Assembly: GCF_025989185.1 (NCBI RefSeq)
Contig: NZ_JAPDNT010000001.1
Span: 248,001-312,000, forward strand
Origin: Limobrevibacterium gyesilva
GTDB lineage: Bacteria > Pseudomonadota > Alphaproteobacteria > Acetobacterales > Acetobacteraceae
Direction: 5' to 3'
DNA length: 64,000 nt
Shown here: positions 56,082 to 64,000 of the stretch, piece after piece
Position numbering within the stretch: position 1 is the first letter of the stretch
Layout: each line of letters begins with the position of its first letter
The notes under the pieces: generated by a model
Seen by the model: only the letters and a program-made list of their open reading frames with translations
What the model was told of the DNA's origin: nothing
The model's database searches: none
Made by a program: the position numbers and the translations under genes

Positions 56082-57458
56082 TCATGCCGTGGCGCCGGCG
56101 CGCCGCAGGCCGATGAGGGTGCCGAGAGGGCGAGGAAAGCAGAATGCCTCCGCAATCGCCAGCACCGTCCAGGTCTCGAACCAGGGCACGTAATTGTTAT
56201 GAACGGCGTTGCCCCCGGCCATCACCAGGATGGTGATGACCGCGAAAGTGCTACAGATGTGCGGCTCTCGCCCAAGCGCGAGGCGCAGCGCCAGGATCCC
56301 GATCGGAACCAGCAGTAGGGCCCGCGCCACCAGAACCAGGCCATGCGGTGCGCCGAACACCCAGGAATCCGTGTCGGGTTCCATGATAGCCCCCCATAGC
56401 ATGGCATTGTTCACGAAGCCGCGCGCATCCAAAACGATCCACGGCAGCATCCAGATGGCGCACGCGGCCACGAAAGCCGCCAGGGCGCGCCATGACCGCA
56501 GCATCGGCAGCAAGATGAGAAACAGGGCAGCCGGCATGATCTTGCTGCTGACGGCCAGAGCCAGTGCCACGCCGGCGACGGCCGAATAACCGCGCATCGC
56601 CAGCAGCAAAGCCGAGAAGCCGAACAGCAGGGGCCACACATCGGTGGCCGTCCAGAACATGAAATAGAAGCCGATCATCGGGTCCAGCATCAGCGCGGCG
56701 AGCCCCAGGCCGGCCCCCGCGAGACCGGCGCCAGCCGAATACAAAACCAGGGCGAGCACCGCGAACAAGGCCAGGCAGGCGGTGCCGTTACTGAGCGGCA
56801 CCGCCGCCGGACCGGTCAGCTTTCCGAGCGCGGCCGTGATCAGCAGCGGAACCGGCCCGTATTTGTAGCCAAGCAGCGCGGCCTCGCGCCGTGCCACGCT
56901 TGGTGCATCGGCGTGCGGCGCTGGCAGCAAGGCCGCACGGCTCGAAGGATCTAACGAGAGCAGATAGCGTTCGAGTTCCGGTTCAACCGCGTCCGCGGCT
57001 ATCATCGGTCCAATCCCGGCCGCCAGGCGCTTGGGCAAGCGGGATTTGTACGAGGTATCGTCGACCAGCGCGCCGCGGGCGTAGGGGTTCTCACCTTGCC
57101 ACAAAAGCCGTGCGGCGACCCAGGTCGTCCGTCCCTCGTCGAGCCGGATGCGGTTGGTGTGGTTGGCAGCATAGGCCGCCTGCCGGATGGTGCGCACCGC
57201 GAGCAGCGAAGTTGCGAGCAGGACGGCCGCGAGTGTGACCCGGATGACGGCGCCGCCGGGCAGGCTGCGCGGCTCCGCCGGGGCACAACGACGCAAGGCA
57301 ACCACGAACAGCAGCATCAGTGCCAGCAAGCCAAGCCGGACAAGGCCGTAACCCCAGTAGAATTCGCCGAACAGCGCAAGCGAGGCCTCAAACAGTGCCA
57401 GGCAAAGAGAGTAAGGGAGAGCGCCGGTTGGCAGTCGCAGCGTCACCGTGTCCGCCAT
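56082..57458 (-). CDS. GT87-like (DUF2029) polytopic glycosyltransferase candidate
   Basis: A 458-residue membrane protein with about 11-12 helices. After the third segment comes the periplasmic motif LLWQGENPYARG, like the GxNPY of the DUF2029/GT87 mannosyltransferase family. A YKYGPVPLLI motif follows at about 198, where the family has YPP(L). Such proteins use polyprenyl-linked sugars outside the membrane. ATG at 57458 is near the expected start, and the first helix follows at about 14. It is convergent with the acyltransferase. The family call is by motif and topology, so moderately sure. Confidence 0.7.
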   Translation of the reverse strand: MADTVTLRLPTGALPYSLCLALFEASLALFGEFYWGYGLVRLGLLALMLLFVVALRRCAPAEPRSLPGGAVIRVTLAAVLLATSLLAVRTIRQAAYAANHTNRIRLDEGRTTWVAARLLWQGENPYARGALVDDTSYKSRLPKRLAAGIGPMIAADAVEPELERYLLSLDPSSRAALLPAPHADAPSVARREAALLGYKYGPVPLLITAALGKLTGPAAVPLSNGTACLALFAVLALVLYSAGAGLAGAGLGLAALMLDPMIGFYFMFWTATDVWPLLFGFSALLLAMRGYSAVAGVALALAVSSKIMPAALFLILLPMLRSWRALAAFVAACAIWMLPWIVLDARGFVNNAMLWGAIMEPDTDSWVFGAPHGLVLVARALLLVPIGILALRLALGREPHICSTFAVITILVMAGGNAVHNNYVPWFETWTVLAIAEAFCFPRPLGTLIGLRRAGATA

Positions 57459-57686
57459 GTGGGTTGTACTGGTTCAGTACGCCGTCCGAATTTCACCCTA
57501 ATTGCTGCGCCGCGCCCCATGCGAGTCGTTCAACGGCTCTTGGACGATGATGTTATACTGGTGTGCTGGATCGCGGCCATACCGCGCGCCTGCGCCGCCG
57601 TCACCTATGGGCTGACGGGGTGGTGACTTGCGGCACCGGCGCCGCTAGGCTTCGGCATCAAACAGAAAACACGAAGAGAGGCAGAC

Positions 57687-59084
57687 ATGTCGCTTGCCAA
57701 TACCCCCGATCCCGAGGCCCGGAAGGCCGTCGTCCGGCAAGACCTTGGCAATGTGCTGCACCCGATCGTGCAGCACAAAGTGCTGGAGCAGCAGCAGATC
57801 GTCGTGACCTCGGCGCAGAACTCCACGATCGTGGATGCCGACGGGACGGCCTATCTCGACGCCATGGCCGGGCTGTGGTGCGTGAACATCGGCTACGGCC
57901 GTACAGAGCTTGCCGCGGTGGCGGCCGAGCAGATGCAACAGCTTGCCTACTACCCGCACACGGCAATGAACGTGCCGGCCGCGGCATTGGCCGAGAAGAT
58001 CAACGGGTTGCTGGGTGGCGACAACCATATCTACTTCGTCAACTCGGGGTCGGAGGCCAACGAGGCCGGGTTCAAGATCGCGCGCCAGTACATGAAGCAG
58101 GAGCATCCCGGCGAGTTCCGCTACAAGACCATAACCCGCTATTTCTCGTATCACGGAACCACGCTGGGCACGCTCGCGGCCGGCGGCATGGGCGAGCGGA
58201 AGACGAAATTCGAGCCGCTGAGCGGGGACTTCATCCATGTGGCGCAGCCATACTGCTACCGCTGCCCGTTCGGCCTGACCTATCCGTCCTGCGCGCTGGC
58301 CTGCGTGAAGAACATGGAAACGACGATCCTGGGCGAAGGGCCGGAGACGGTCGCCGAGATCATCGTCGAACCCATCATGAGCGGCGTCGGCGTGGCGGTG
58401 CCGCCCGACGAGTACCTGCCTGAAGTCGAGAAGCTGTGCCGGAAATACGGCCTGCTGTTGCACGTGGACGAGGTCATCAACGGGTTCGGCCGCACCGGCA
58501 AGATGTTCGGACACCAGCATTGGGGCATCTCGCCGGACATCATCAGCATCGCCAAGGGCATTTCGAGCGCTTATCTGCCCATCGCTGCCACGGTGGTGAA
58601 GAACCACGTGTTCCAGTCGTTCTATGGCGACGCGTCCGACAACCGGCAGGTGGCGCAGGTGAACACCTATGGCGGGCATCCCGCCGCAGCCGCGGTGGCC
58701 CTGCGCAACATCGAGATCATGCAGGAAGAGCGACTGGCGGAACGTGCCGCGGAGATGGGCGCCTATCTGATGGACGGACTGCGCGGCCTGATGCACCACC
58801 CCTGGATCGGTGACGTACGCGGCAAAGGCCTGCTGGTGGGCGTGGAACTCGTGCTGGACCGCCAGACCAAGGAGCCGGTGACGTCGGCGCATATCCAGAG
58901 CGTGGTCGATTTCTGCCGCAACAACGGCGTGATCGTCGGGCGCTCGGGCGGCGGTCGGCGTTACAGCAATACCATTACTCTGTGCCCGCCGCTGGTGATC
59001 ACCCGTGGCGAGATCGACCGCATCGTGGAAGTGCTCGGCCAAGCGGTGGCGTCGCTGGGGCGGCAATTGGCCAGCGCGGCCTGA
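57687..59084 (+). CDS. class III aminotransferase, taurine-pyruvate type
   Basis: A 465-residue PLP aminotransferase of class III. The N-terminal LHPIVQHKVLEQQQIVVTSA and the YLDAMAGLWCVNIGYGRTEL region resemble taurine-pyruvate and omega-amino acid-pyruvate aminotransferases. The cysteine-containing segment YCYRCPFGLTYPSCALACVK is also found in that group. The cofactor Lys is in IISIAKGISSAYLPIAATV. It would convert taurine or a related amine plus pyruvate to sulfoacetaldehyde and alanine. The taurine/sulfonate-type importer at 61905-64000 supports this, but 2.8 kb separates the two. ATG at 57687 has AAGAGAGG upstream. Confidence 0.9.
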   Translation: MSLANTPDPEARKAVVRQDLGNVLHPIVQHKVLEQQQIVVTSAQNSTIVDADGTAYLDAMAGLWCVNIGYGRTELAAVAAEQMQQLAYYPHTAMNVPAAALAEKINGLLGGDNHIYFVNSGSEANEAGFKIARQYMKQEHPGEFRYKTITRYFSYHGTTLGTLAAGGMGERKTKFEPLSGDFIHVAQPYCYRCPFGLTYPSCALACVKNMETTILGEGPETVAEIIVEPIMSGVGVAVPPDEYLPEVEKLCRKYGLLLHVDEVINGFGRTGKMFGHQHWGISPDIISIAKGISSAYLPIAATVVKNHVFQSFYGDASDNRQVAQVNTYGGHPAAAAVALRNIEIMQEERLAERAAEMGAYLMDGLRGLMHHPWIGDVRGKGLLVGVELVLDRQTKEPVTSAHIQSVVDFCRNNGVIVGRSGGGRRYSNTITLCPPLVITRGEIDRIVEVLGQAVASLGRQLASAA

Positions 59085-59170
59085 ACCGACCCCCACGTTG
59101 CGCATCAGGACCTGATGCGCAACGTGCGGCGGTTGGTCCGACGCTCGGCTGCCATGCGTGTCTCAGCGTG

Positions 59171-59755
59171 TCACCCCATCCTGCCCATCGGGCCCAACAG
59201 CAACTCGTCGGCGATCGACTTTTGCGCATCGCTTAGAACGCCGTAGAGCGCCTTGCCGGCTGCCGTCGTGGCCTTGATCGCATCCAGCCGCGCAGACATG
59301 ATCTGCAGCATGGTATCGGCGCGCGCCGGGAATGTCGCCGGCATGCCTGCCTGCAGGACCTTCGCCATAGCCTCCTGTGTGGTCTTGGCGCCGTCGCGAA
59401 GCGCCTGGGCGAAGGCATTCCATTGCGGCAACTGCGCATCGGTGATCGCAAGTTCCGCCTTCAGAAATGCGATGCGGCCCTCGATATGGTCGAACGGCAT
59501 CATCGCCATGTCGCCGGGCATCATCCGCATCATGGGCATCATCTGGCCCATGCCGCCACGCATCATCCCGTTCATGTCCATCATCGGCATCGCCCCGGTC
59601 TGACCGGCCGTTGGGGACATGGGAGCGACCTGTGCAACCCTGCCGGCGGAGTTGCCGGAAAGATGGGCGGCATGGTCCTGCGCAGTCTGCGCATGAGCCA
59701 GGGCAACGCCACCGAGCATGGCGGCTGCGAATGCGAGGCGGAAGATGGTGATCAT
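59171..59755 (-). CDS. methionine-rich Spy/CpxP-like periplasmic protein
   Basis: A 194-residue exported protein with a Sec signal (MITIFRLAFAAAMLGGVALA, cleavage after AHA). A methionine/glycine-rich stretch (about 55-90: GAMPMMDMNGMMRGGMGQMM and more) precedes a helical domain with LTxxQ-like motifs: ELAITDAQLPQWNAFAQALR and LYGVLSDAQKSIADELL. The helical part is like the Spy/CpxP chaperones. The Met run could bind copper or silver, as in Met-rich copper proteins. ATG at 59755 has GGAG 6 nt upstream; ATG at 59767 is an alternative. It stands alone and is convergent with the aminotransferase gene. A metal-stress role is inference. Confidence 0.85.
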   Translation of the reverse strand: MITIFRLAFAAAMLGGVALAHAQTAQDHAAHLSGNSAGRVAQVAPMSPTAGQTGAMPMMDMNGMMRGGMGQMMPMMRMMPGDMAMMPFDHIEGRIAFLKAELAITDAQLPQWNAFAQALRDGAKTTQEAMAKVLQAGMPATFPARADTMLQIMSARLDAIKATTAAGKALYGVLSDAQKSIADELLLGPMGRMG

Positions 59756-60165
59756 TTTGCGCTCCATTGTCTGGGTGCGGCAGTCTCCTGCGCGTCGCTA
59801 CGCAATGCGGGCATTGCGGGCATTTCTCCATAGGTGCGAATCTAACGGGTTGAGGCGACGTGGGACCATGTGATTCGTATAGGGGATGCATCGAGCATCT
59901 TTGGACGATGGCCGTTGATATATGGGCCTGGCAATTGTCGTTGCGTGGCACGGCCGCAGCGGCCGACGCAGCCAACTGTCAGGTGATTACCGTCTCAGCA
60001 CAGGAAGCTGAACCTGAAGGACTATAATCAGGCGTTTGCCAAGTTGCATGAATAGCTGGCAGCCAAACCATCTGCGCGACCACTTTGCCGGCAGGTTCGA
60101 ATGGTTCTCCCGTCTGTCAACATGGTTCCGGTCGGGGCTCCTGGCTGGCTCGGCGCCGCGGCGGC
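59756..60165. other. intergenic with a possible gene remnant
   Basis: No intact gene is seen. Around 60007-60072 one plus frame reads KLNLKDYNQAFAKLHE, stop, LAAKP, a helix-like segment interrupted by TAG and lacking a start. It may be the end of a decayed gene. Confidence 0.3.
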
Positions 60166-60477
60166 TCAGGTCAGGAGTTCGCTGAATTGCAGAAGCGGCT
60201 TGATATTGGTGAATTTCGGGATATCGCCCATCACCTCCTGCCCGTGCTGCGCTACGGCTTTCTCGAAGTCGGATGCCGACGGGAACGTAAGATGGGCGAT
60301 GGCCAGGTATGCAGGCTGCCCACCACCAGGCGCCCCAGTTCCCCGCAATACCCGGATGTCGCGCACGCCGAACGCGGTCCAGAGGGACTGCACCATCGGG
60401 ATATGTGTCTTCATGTAGTAGTCGAAGTCAAAGGCCGTGTCATCCTCGGTGGGATACATGACGCTGACGACGAACAT
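60166..60477 (-). CDS. EthD family protein
   Basis: A 103-residue protein of the EthD type, a small dimeric alpha/beta-barrel fold of unclear chemistry first linked to ether degradation. The pattern FVVSVMYPTEDDTAFDFDYY, then MKTHIPMVQSLW, is diagnostic. VAQHGQEVMGDIPKFTNIKP occurs at the end. ATG at 60477 has GGGAGAG 4-8 nt upstream. It is 116 bp downstream of the pentapeptide gene on the same strand and might belong to that unit. No ether-degrading enzymes are nearby, so the function here is open. Confidence 0.9.
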   Translation of the reverse strand: MFVVSVMYPTEDDTAFDFDYYMKTHIPMVQSLWTAFGVRDIRVLRGTGAPGGGQPAYLAIAHLTFPSASDFEKAVAQHGQEVMGDIPKFTNIKPLLQFSELLT

Positions 60478-60593
60478 GGTGCTCTCCCTGGTTCATTGGC
60501 CGGCCCCTCGGACCGGGACTTCTTCATGTCGAACGCCTGTCCGGCCGCTTTCGGTCTGATGCTGGTCACTGCCGCGCGATGGCGCAGCCGGCA

Positions 60594-61478
60594 TCAGTTT
60601 CGAATGGCGCGCGACAGATTCCGGGCCTTGTCGAGGTTCTTCGCTTCACCAAGATCCGCCACTCCTGTCAGCCGTGCAGAGGCCAAATCCGCACCGGTAA
60701 AGTCCGCTCCAGCGACGTGGGCGCCCTCGAAATCGGCGCCGGCCGCTTCCAGGCCAATAAGCTGCGCCCCGGTGAGGTTTGCTCCTTTGAGATTCGCAAA
60801 CTCCACAACCGCGCGCGAAAGGTTCGCACCCGACAGATCCGCCCCTTCCAGATTCGCCGATGTCAGCACGCCGCGCATCAGCCCCATGGACTGGTTGCGC
60901 ATGTCGGCGCTGAGGTCCGCGCCCACCAGCTTCGCCCGCGTGAGGTTCGCCCGCGAGAGGTCGCCGGCGATGCGGGCGCCACTGAGATCGGCGCCGTCCA
61001 GCCTGGCGTCTTGCAGCTGCGTGCCAAACATCCCCGCGCGGCGGAGGCTCGCTCCTCGGAGGTCTGCCTTCAGCATCCAGGCCTGGTCGAGTATGACACC
61101 GTCCAGCCGCGCACCGCCCAGCTTCACCCCATTCATGCGGGCGGCCCGGAAGCTGGTGCGAGTGAAGTTCAGGCCGGAAAGATCCAGCCCGTTCAGCCTC
61201 TTCCCGCTGAAATCGGGGGCGTGACCCGGCTGAGCCGCCTGCAGCACGGCTTCAATCTCGGCTCGCGTCATCTCGGCCGTCGTCATGGCCGGCGAGCTCA
61301 AGTCCAGGAATTTCAACAGATCCTGCGCCTCAACTGGCCCGGCGAGCAAAAGCGCAACCAGCACGGTGGCGCCTACCTCACGCCACGAAGGCATGGCCCG
61401 CCCGGCGACAACGCCTGACTTGGCGCGGAAGACAAGCTCGTTCTCCAACCACGGTGTTGACCAAATATGCGCGTTCAT
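60594..61478 (-). CDS. pentapeptide-repeat protein, exported or membrane-anchored
   Basis: A 294-residue protein with a hydrophobic segment at about 32-52 (REVGATVLVALLLAGPVEA) that may be a signal peptide or anchor. It is followed by about 36 pentapeptide units from about 88 to 275 (pattern A-N/D-L-x-x: NLTRAKLVGADLS, NLEGADLSGANLSRA). This forms a right-handed quadrilateral helix. ATG at 61478 overlaps the upstream gene by 4 bp (ATGA), which fixes the start. The function is unknown. Most known pentapeptide proteins bind other proteins or DNA topoisomerases, but the exported form suggests a periplasmic scaffold. The pair with the small secreted protein upstream is notable. Confidence 0.9.
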   Translation of the reverse strand: MNAHIWSTPWLENELVFRAKSGVVAGRAMPSWREVGATVLVALLLAGPVEAQDLLKFLDLSSPAMTTAEMTRAEIEAVLQAAQPGHAPDFSGKRLNGLDLSGLNFTRTSFRAARMNGVKLGGARLDGVILDQAWMLKADLRGASLRRAGMFGTQLQDARLDGADLSGARIAGDLSRANLTRAKLVGADLSADMRNQSMGLMRGVLTSANLEGADLSGANLSRAVVEFANLKGANLTGAQLIGLEAAGADFEGAHVAGADFTGADLASARLTGVADLGEAKNLDKARNLSRAIRN

Positions 61479-61846
61479 TGCGAGGGCCCGCCTCGGCGGC
61501 AAGATGCCACGTCGGCGTCGCGAATTTCGAAGATCAGGTCCCGCGTCAGGTCGACGTCCCGCTTCACGCAAATGTGACCCTTGCTGTCGACCAGCTTGAC
61601 GTCGAACTTGCCGCGGGCGATCCCGGTCAGTGACAGCCGCTCCGACCTGTCCAGGGACTTGTCCTTGTCGTTCAACGCCTGGTTTGGTCCCCAATGCTCG
61701 GTCCCCGCCGGGGCGAGATAGACGCCAGCAAAATCGGTCGTCGTGGTCAGGTTATAGGCAAAGAACCTGTCGGCGGCCGCCGCGTTCCCGGCGGTGCAGG
61801 CAACGCCCAGCAACAGCGCAAGCCGCAAAGCACGAAGCAAGACCAT
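61475..61846 (-). CDS. small secreted protein coupled to the pentapeptide gene
   Basis: A 123-residue protein with a Sec signal (MVLLRALRLALLLGVACTAG, cleavage after AAA). The mature part, RFFAYNLTTTTDFAGVYLAP and then KFDVKLVDSKGHICVKRDV, is predicted beta-rich like an immunoglobulin-like fold. It has two cysteines (ICVK and ASCRRGG). ATG at 61846 has GGGAGAGACGTC, a good ribosome site. Translation is coupled to the downstream pentapeptide gene. I cannot name a family. It resembles small periplasmic proteins encoded with c-type cytochrome or PQQ enzymes, which is only an impression. It lies 58 bp downstream of the importer ATPase gene, so one operon is possible. Confidence 0.75.
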   Translation of the reverse strand: MVLLRALRLALLLGVACTAGNAAAADRFFAYNLTTTTDFAGVYLAPAGTEHWGPNQALNDKDKSLDRSERLSLTGIARGKFDVKLVDSKGHICVKRDVDLTRDLIFEIRDADVASCRRGGPSQ

Positions 61847-61904
61847 GACGTCTCTCCCAGCTCCGTTGTCCACCAGCCTATGCTGCCGGTGGCGCGCGGG
61901 GCAA

Positions 61905-62639
61905 TCACGGTGAGGCGGCCGGCCGATCCTCGCCGGTACCCAGGAACGGGAACCGCAGGAGCAGCGTCTCCCGCATGAGCGCGACCGCCGCACCATCCGT
62001 CGCTTCCGGCACCGCGAGGTCGGCCGCCAACGTGGCAGGATGGCCGAACAGCACCAGCACACGGTCCGCGACTGCCAGTGCCTGGTCCAGGTCATGCGTC
62101 GCCAGCAGCACCGTCGCCCCCCGCCGGCGCGCCCAACGCGCCGTCATCGTCGCCAATGATGCCCCGAGCTGTGGATCCGTTGATGCGAACGGCTCGTCCA
62201 GCACCAGCAGATCCGGTGTGACCGCAAGCGCCCGCGCGAGCGCCGCCCGCCGGGCCATGCCAAGCGACAGCTCTCGCGGCATGTGGCCCCCCCCACCTGA
62301 CAGGCCGACCTCGTCCAGCAATGTCGGAATGTCGGGCGCGGGCACCCCGTCGGTTGCCACCAGGCGCAGGTTATCGGCGACATTCAACCACGGGGCCAGC
62401 CGCGGCTCCTGGAAGACAACGCCAATGCGGCCGCGCCCTCGCCGCACTCGTCCAGTGAAGGCGGTGTCCAGCCCCAGCACGATTCGCAACGTCGTCGTCT
62501 TGCCGACGCCGGATGGTCCGAACAGGGCGATGAATTCTCCGGGGGCGGCGCGAAACCGGACTTCGCGCAGCACCGTCGCCTGTCCGGCGTGAAAAGTCTT
62601 CGCCTCAATGCAGACGTCAAGCGCCACGTCGCCAGGCAT
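61905..62639 (-). CDS. taurine/sulfonate-type ABC importer ATPase
   Basis: A 244-residue ATPase of the nitrate/sulfonate/taurine class. Walker A GPSGVGKT is at 41-48 and Walker B LLVLDEP is near 144-150. VFQEPRLAPWLNVADNL is the class signature after the Q-loop. The ABC signature is unusual: LSLGM (124-128) instead of LSGGQ. The switch is LLATHDLDQAL. The C-terminal tail is short. It overlaps the permease gene by 23 bp. Organic sulfur or nitrogen compounds are the usual substrates. The aminotransferase at 57687 makes taurine a good guess, but it is not proven. Confidence 0.92.
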   Translation of the reverse strand: MPGDVALDVCIEAKTFHAGQATVLREVRFRAAPGEFIALFGPSGVGKTTTLRIVLGLDTAFTGRVRRGRGRIGVVFQEPRLAPWLNVADNLRLVATDGVPAPDIPTLLDEVGLSGGGGHMPRELSLGMARRAALARALAVTPDLLVLDEPFASTDPQLGASLATMTARWARRRGATVLLATHDLDQALAVADRVLVLFGHPATLAADLAVPEATDGAAVALMRETLLLRFPFLGTGEDRPAASP

Positions 62640-63438
62640 TGGCCCGTTGCTCCCAAGGCTGCAGCAGCGCTGCCTCCACCACCAGCATGATCACTGCGAA
62701 CACCAGGCCATAGGCCAGGATGCCCGCAACGTTAAAGTTCTGAAAGAATAGGTTCAGAGCAAAGCCAACGCCGTTGGGCCGCCCCAGCAACTCAACGACC
62801 AGAACGATCTTCCACGTGACCGACAATCCCCCACGGCCCGCCGCCGCGAGATAAGGCGCGAGTTGCGGCAGTATGATCCACCGGAGGCGCCGCAGCCGTG
62901 GCAGACGATAGACGAACGCCACCTCCTCCAGCGCCGGATCGAGCGCGCGGGCCCCCTCGCGGACTGTCACCATCACCGTCGGTGCCTTGACGATTGCCAC
63001 CGCCAGCACCGCCGCCACCTCATTCAGCCCGACCCAGATATAGACCAGGATGACCACGACCAGCACCGGCAAGTTCAGCGCGATGGTCAACCACGGATCC
63101 ATCAATGCGTTGGCCCGTGCCGAACGTCCGGCAAAATATCCGGCAACACTGCCCGCCGCCATGGACACGCCGAACGCAACTACGACACGCAGCAGCGTGG
63201 CACCGATGTCTCGAGGCATGTCGCCGTCCAGCAGCGCGGTCCAGGCCACTCGCAGCACCTGTGCAGGCGAGGGCAGGAACTGCGGGGACGCAGCGAGGCG
63301 GGCGCCAATCCACCACAACACTGCGAACCCTGCCAGCGATACGAAGCGCCCGCCGACGGGCCACGAGAGGTTCGCCCAGCCCACCTTGCTCCAATTGGCA
63401 GTCGCCAGATTCGTCTTTGCGCCGCTCTCCGTCGTCAC
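62617..63438 (-). CDS. taurine/sulfonate-type ABC importer permease
   Basis: A 273-residue permease with about six helices. The first is near 30-48 (RFVSLAGFAVLWWIGARLAA), and the docking loop is LDPALEEVAFVYRLPRLRRL with LPQLAPYLAAAGRGGLSVTW. This is the SsuC/TauC class. It sits 2 bp after the binding protein stop and overlaps the ATPase gene by 23 bp, so the order is binding protein, permease, ATPase. The N-terminal 25 residues are polar, so the exact start might be slightly downstream. Confidence 0.93.
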   Translation of the reverse strand: MTTESGAKTNLATANWSKVGWANLSWPVGGRFVSLAGFAVLWWIGARLAASPQFLPSPAQVLRVAWTALLDGDMPRDIGATLLRVVVAFGVSMAAGSVAGYFAGRSARANALMDPWLTIALNLPVLVVVILVYIWVGLNEVAAVLAVAIVKAPTVMVTVREGARALDPALEEVAFVYRLPRLRRLRWIILPQLAPYLAAAGRGGLSVTWKIVLVVELLGRPNGVGFALNLFFQNFNVAGILAYGLVFAVIMLVVEAALLQPWEQRANAWRRGA

Positions 63439-63440
63439 CG

Positions 63441-64000
63441 TCAGCCTTCGCGATCCGTGGCGCGCCAGAAAACCCCGGCGGGCAAGGCGTCGACGCCGCC
63501 CGTCGCCTTCTCCCCCCCGGTGCGCATCAGGATGTCAAGCAGCAGCTGCGCCGCGGCCTGTTGGGCGTTCACGGAGGGATGGCTGATCCCGGCAACAAAG
63601 CGCGCCCGCAATTGCGCGAATACGGTGTCATCTTCGGCGTCCATCAGCCTGCGGAGCGACTGCCACTCCGCATCGGATGTGGCGAGCAGATCCTCGGCTG
63701 CCCTGGCCGCGGCAAGGAAGCCATCGATCGCCGCTCGATGCTGCTCTGCCCAGTCCTCATGGAACACATAGCCGATCAAGGGCGTCGTCGCAGGCAGGCC
63801 CAGCGCCCCGGAGCAGTCGGCTACCGAGATCACCTCGCGACAACCGGCGGCGAGTAGCCGCGCCGCAAAGTTCCAGAACGTGAGCACTGCGTCGAGCTCG
63901 CCTTGTTCGAGCTTGGCACCCAGTAAGGGCGGTGCGCCGTAGACCACCCGGGCTGCGGCGGCGAGGTCGATCCCGGCGATGGAGCGGCCGGCTGCCTGCA
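63441..64000 (-). CDS. taurine/sulfonate-type ABC importer binding protein, 5' part missing
   Basis: The C-terminal 186 residues of a periplasmic binding protein of the SsuA/TauA type. It reads IDLAAAARVVYGAPPLLGAK, then LEQGELDAVLTFWNFAARLL, and ends VDALPAGVFWRATDREG. A frame from an internal GTG at 63947 exists, but the reading continues in frame to the window edge, so the gene begins outside. It is the first gene of the importer unit. A ligand such as taurine, another sulfonate or an amine cannot be told from this part. Confidence 0.88.
   Translation of the reverse strand, partial: QAAGRSIAGIDLAAAARVVYGAPPLLGAKLEQGELDAVLTFWNFAARLLAAGCREVISVADCSGALGLPATTPLIGYVFHEDWAEQHRAAIDGFLAAARAAEDLLATSDAEWQSLRRLMDAEDDTVFAQLRARFVAGISHPSVNAQQAAAQLLLDILMRTGGEKATGGVDALPAGVFWRATDREG

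Overview
The window is GC-rich DNA from a Gram-negative bacterium, most likely an alphaproteobacterium of the Rhodospirillales/Acetobacteraceae type. That placement is inferred from the combination of a cbb3 oxidase, a group III truncated globin with DUF2249 proteins, Fnr-type and OmpR-type regulators, a RepA_C-type plasmid initiator and many ABC importers. No rRNA, tRNA, CRISPR array, transposase or phage gene was recognised. The repA gene raises the possibility that this is part of a plasmid or chromid.

Layout. 1-5508: a respiratory/nitrosative-stress block (ccoN cut by the left edge, truncated globin, and a five-gene operon of DUF2249 protein, polytopic membrane protein, double-DUF2249 protein, SufT-like protein and a 78-residue protein). 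Three Rrf2/NsrR-like palindromes lie upstream of its transcription units. 5542-9012: an orphan hypothetical gene and an octaheme cytochrome with HEAT and TPR repeats. 9250-14021: an iron locus (Fur-like box, bfd, bfr, fbpABC) with a 6-bp tandem repeat between fbpA and fbpB. 14175-18570: repA, a GYD protein, two different dodecins and small unknown genes.

18588-23087: an operon of an RraA-like protein and a polyamine/iron-type ABC importer. 23839-26882: a stress-regulator island (Crp/Fnr factor, universal stress protein, response regulator lacking its phospho-Asp, small secreted protein). 26963-39282: hydantoinase HyuA/HyuB in one operon with an ABC importer, then an AtzG-like/amidase pair, an HpaI aldolase, an enolase-superfamily enzyme and an aspartoacylase-like deacylase. 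This looks like a scavenging region for N-acyl or cyclic amide compounds. 39373-47077: a polar amino-acid importer, a GntR/UTRA regulator, a GH88 hydrolase, a CoA-transferase and an enoyl-CoA hydratase, probably one regulon sharing the motif TGTCAYRAC. 47174-53554: a sugar-acid block (RraA-like protein, uronate-dehydrogenase-like enzyme, sugar importer without ATPase, SelA-like PLP enzyme).

53617-64000: acyl-CoA dehydrogenase, acyltransferase, GT87-like membrane protein, taurine-pyruvate-type aminotransferase, Met-rich Spy-like protein, EthD protein, a pentapeptide-repeat protein with a small secreted partner, and a taurine/sulfonate-type ABC importer cut by the right edge. Most transporter operons have 1-4 bp gene overlaps, so transport and catabolism are probably translated together. 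Substrates are inferred from family and context only.
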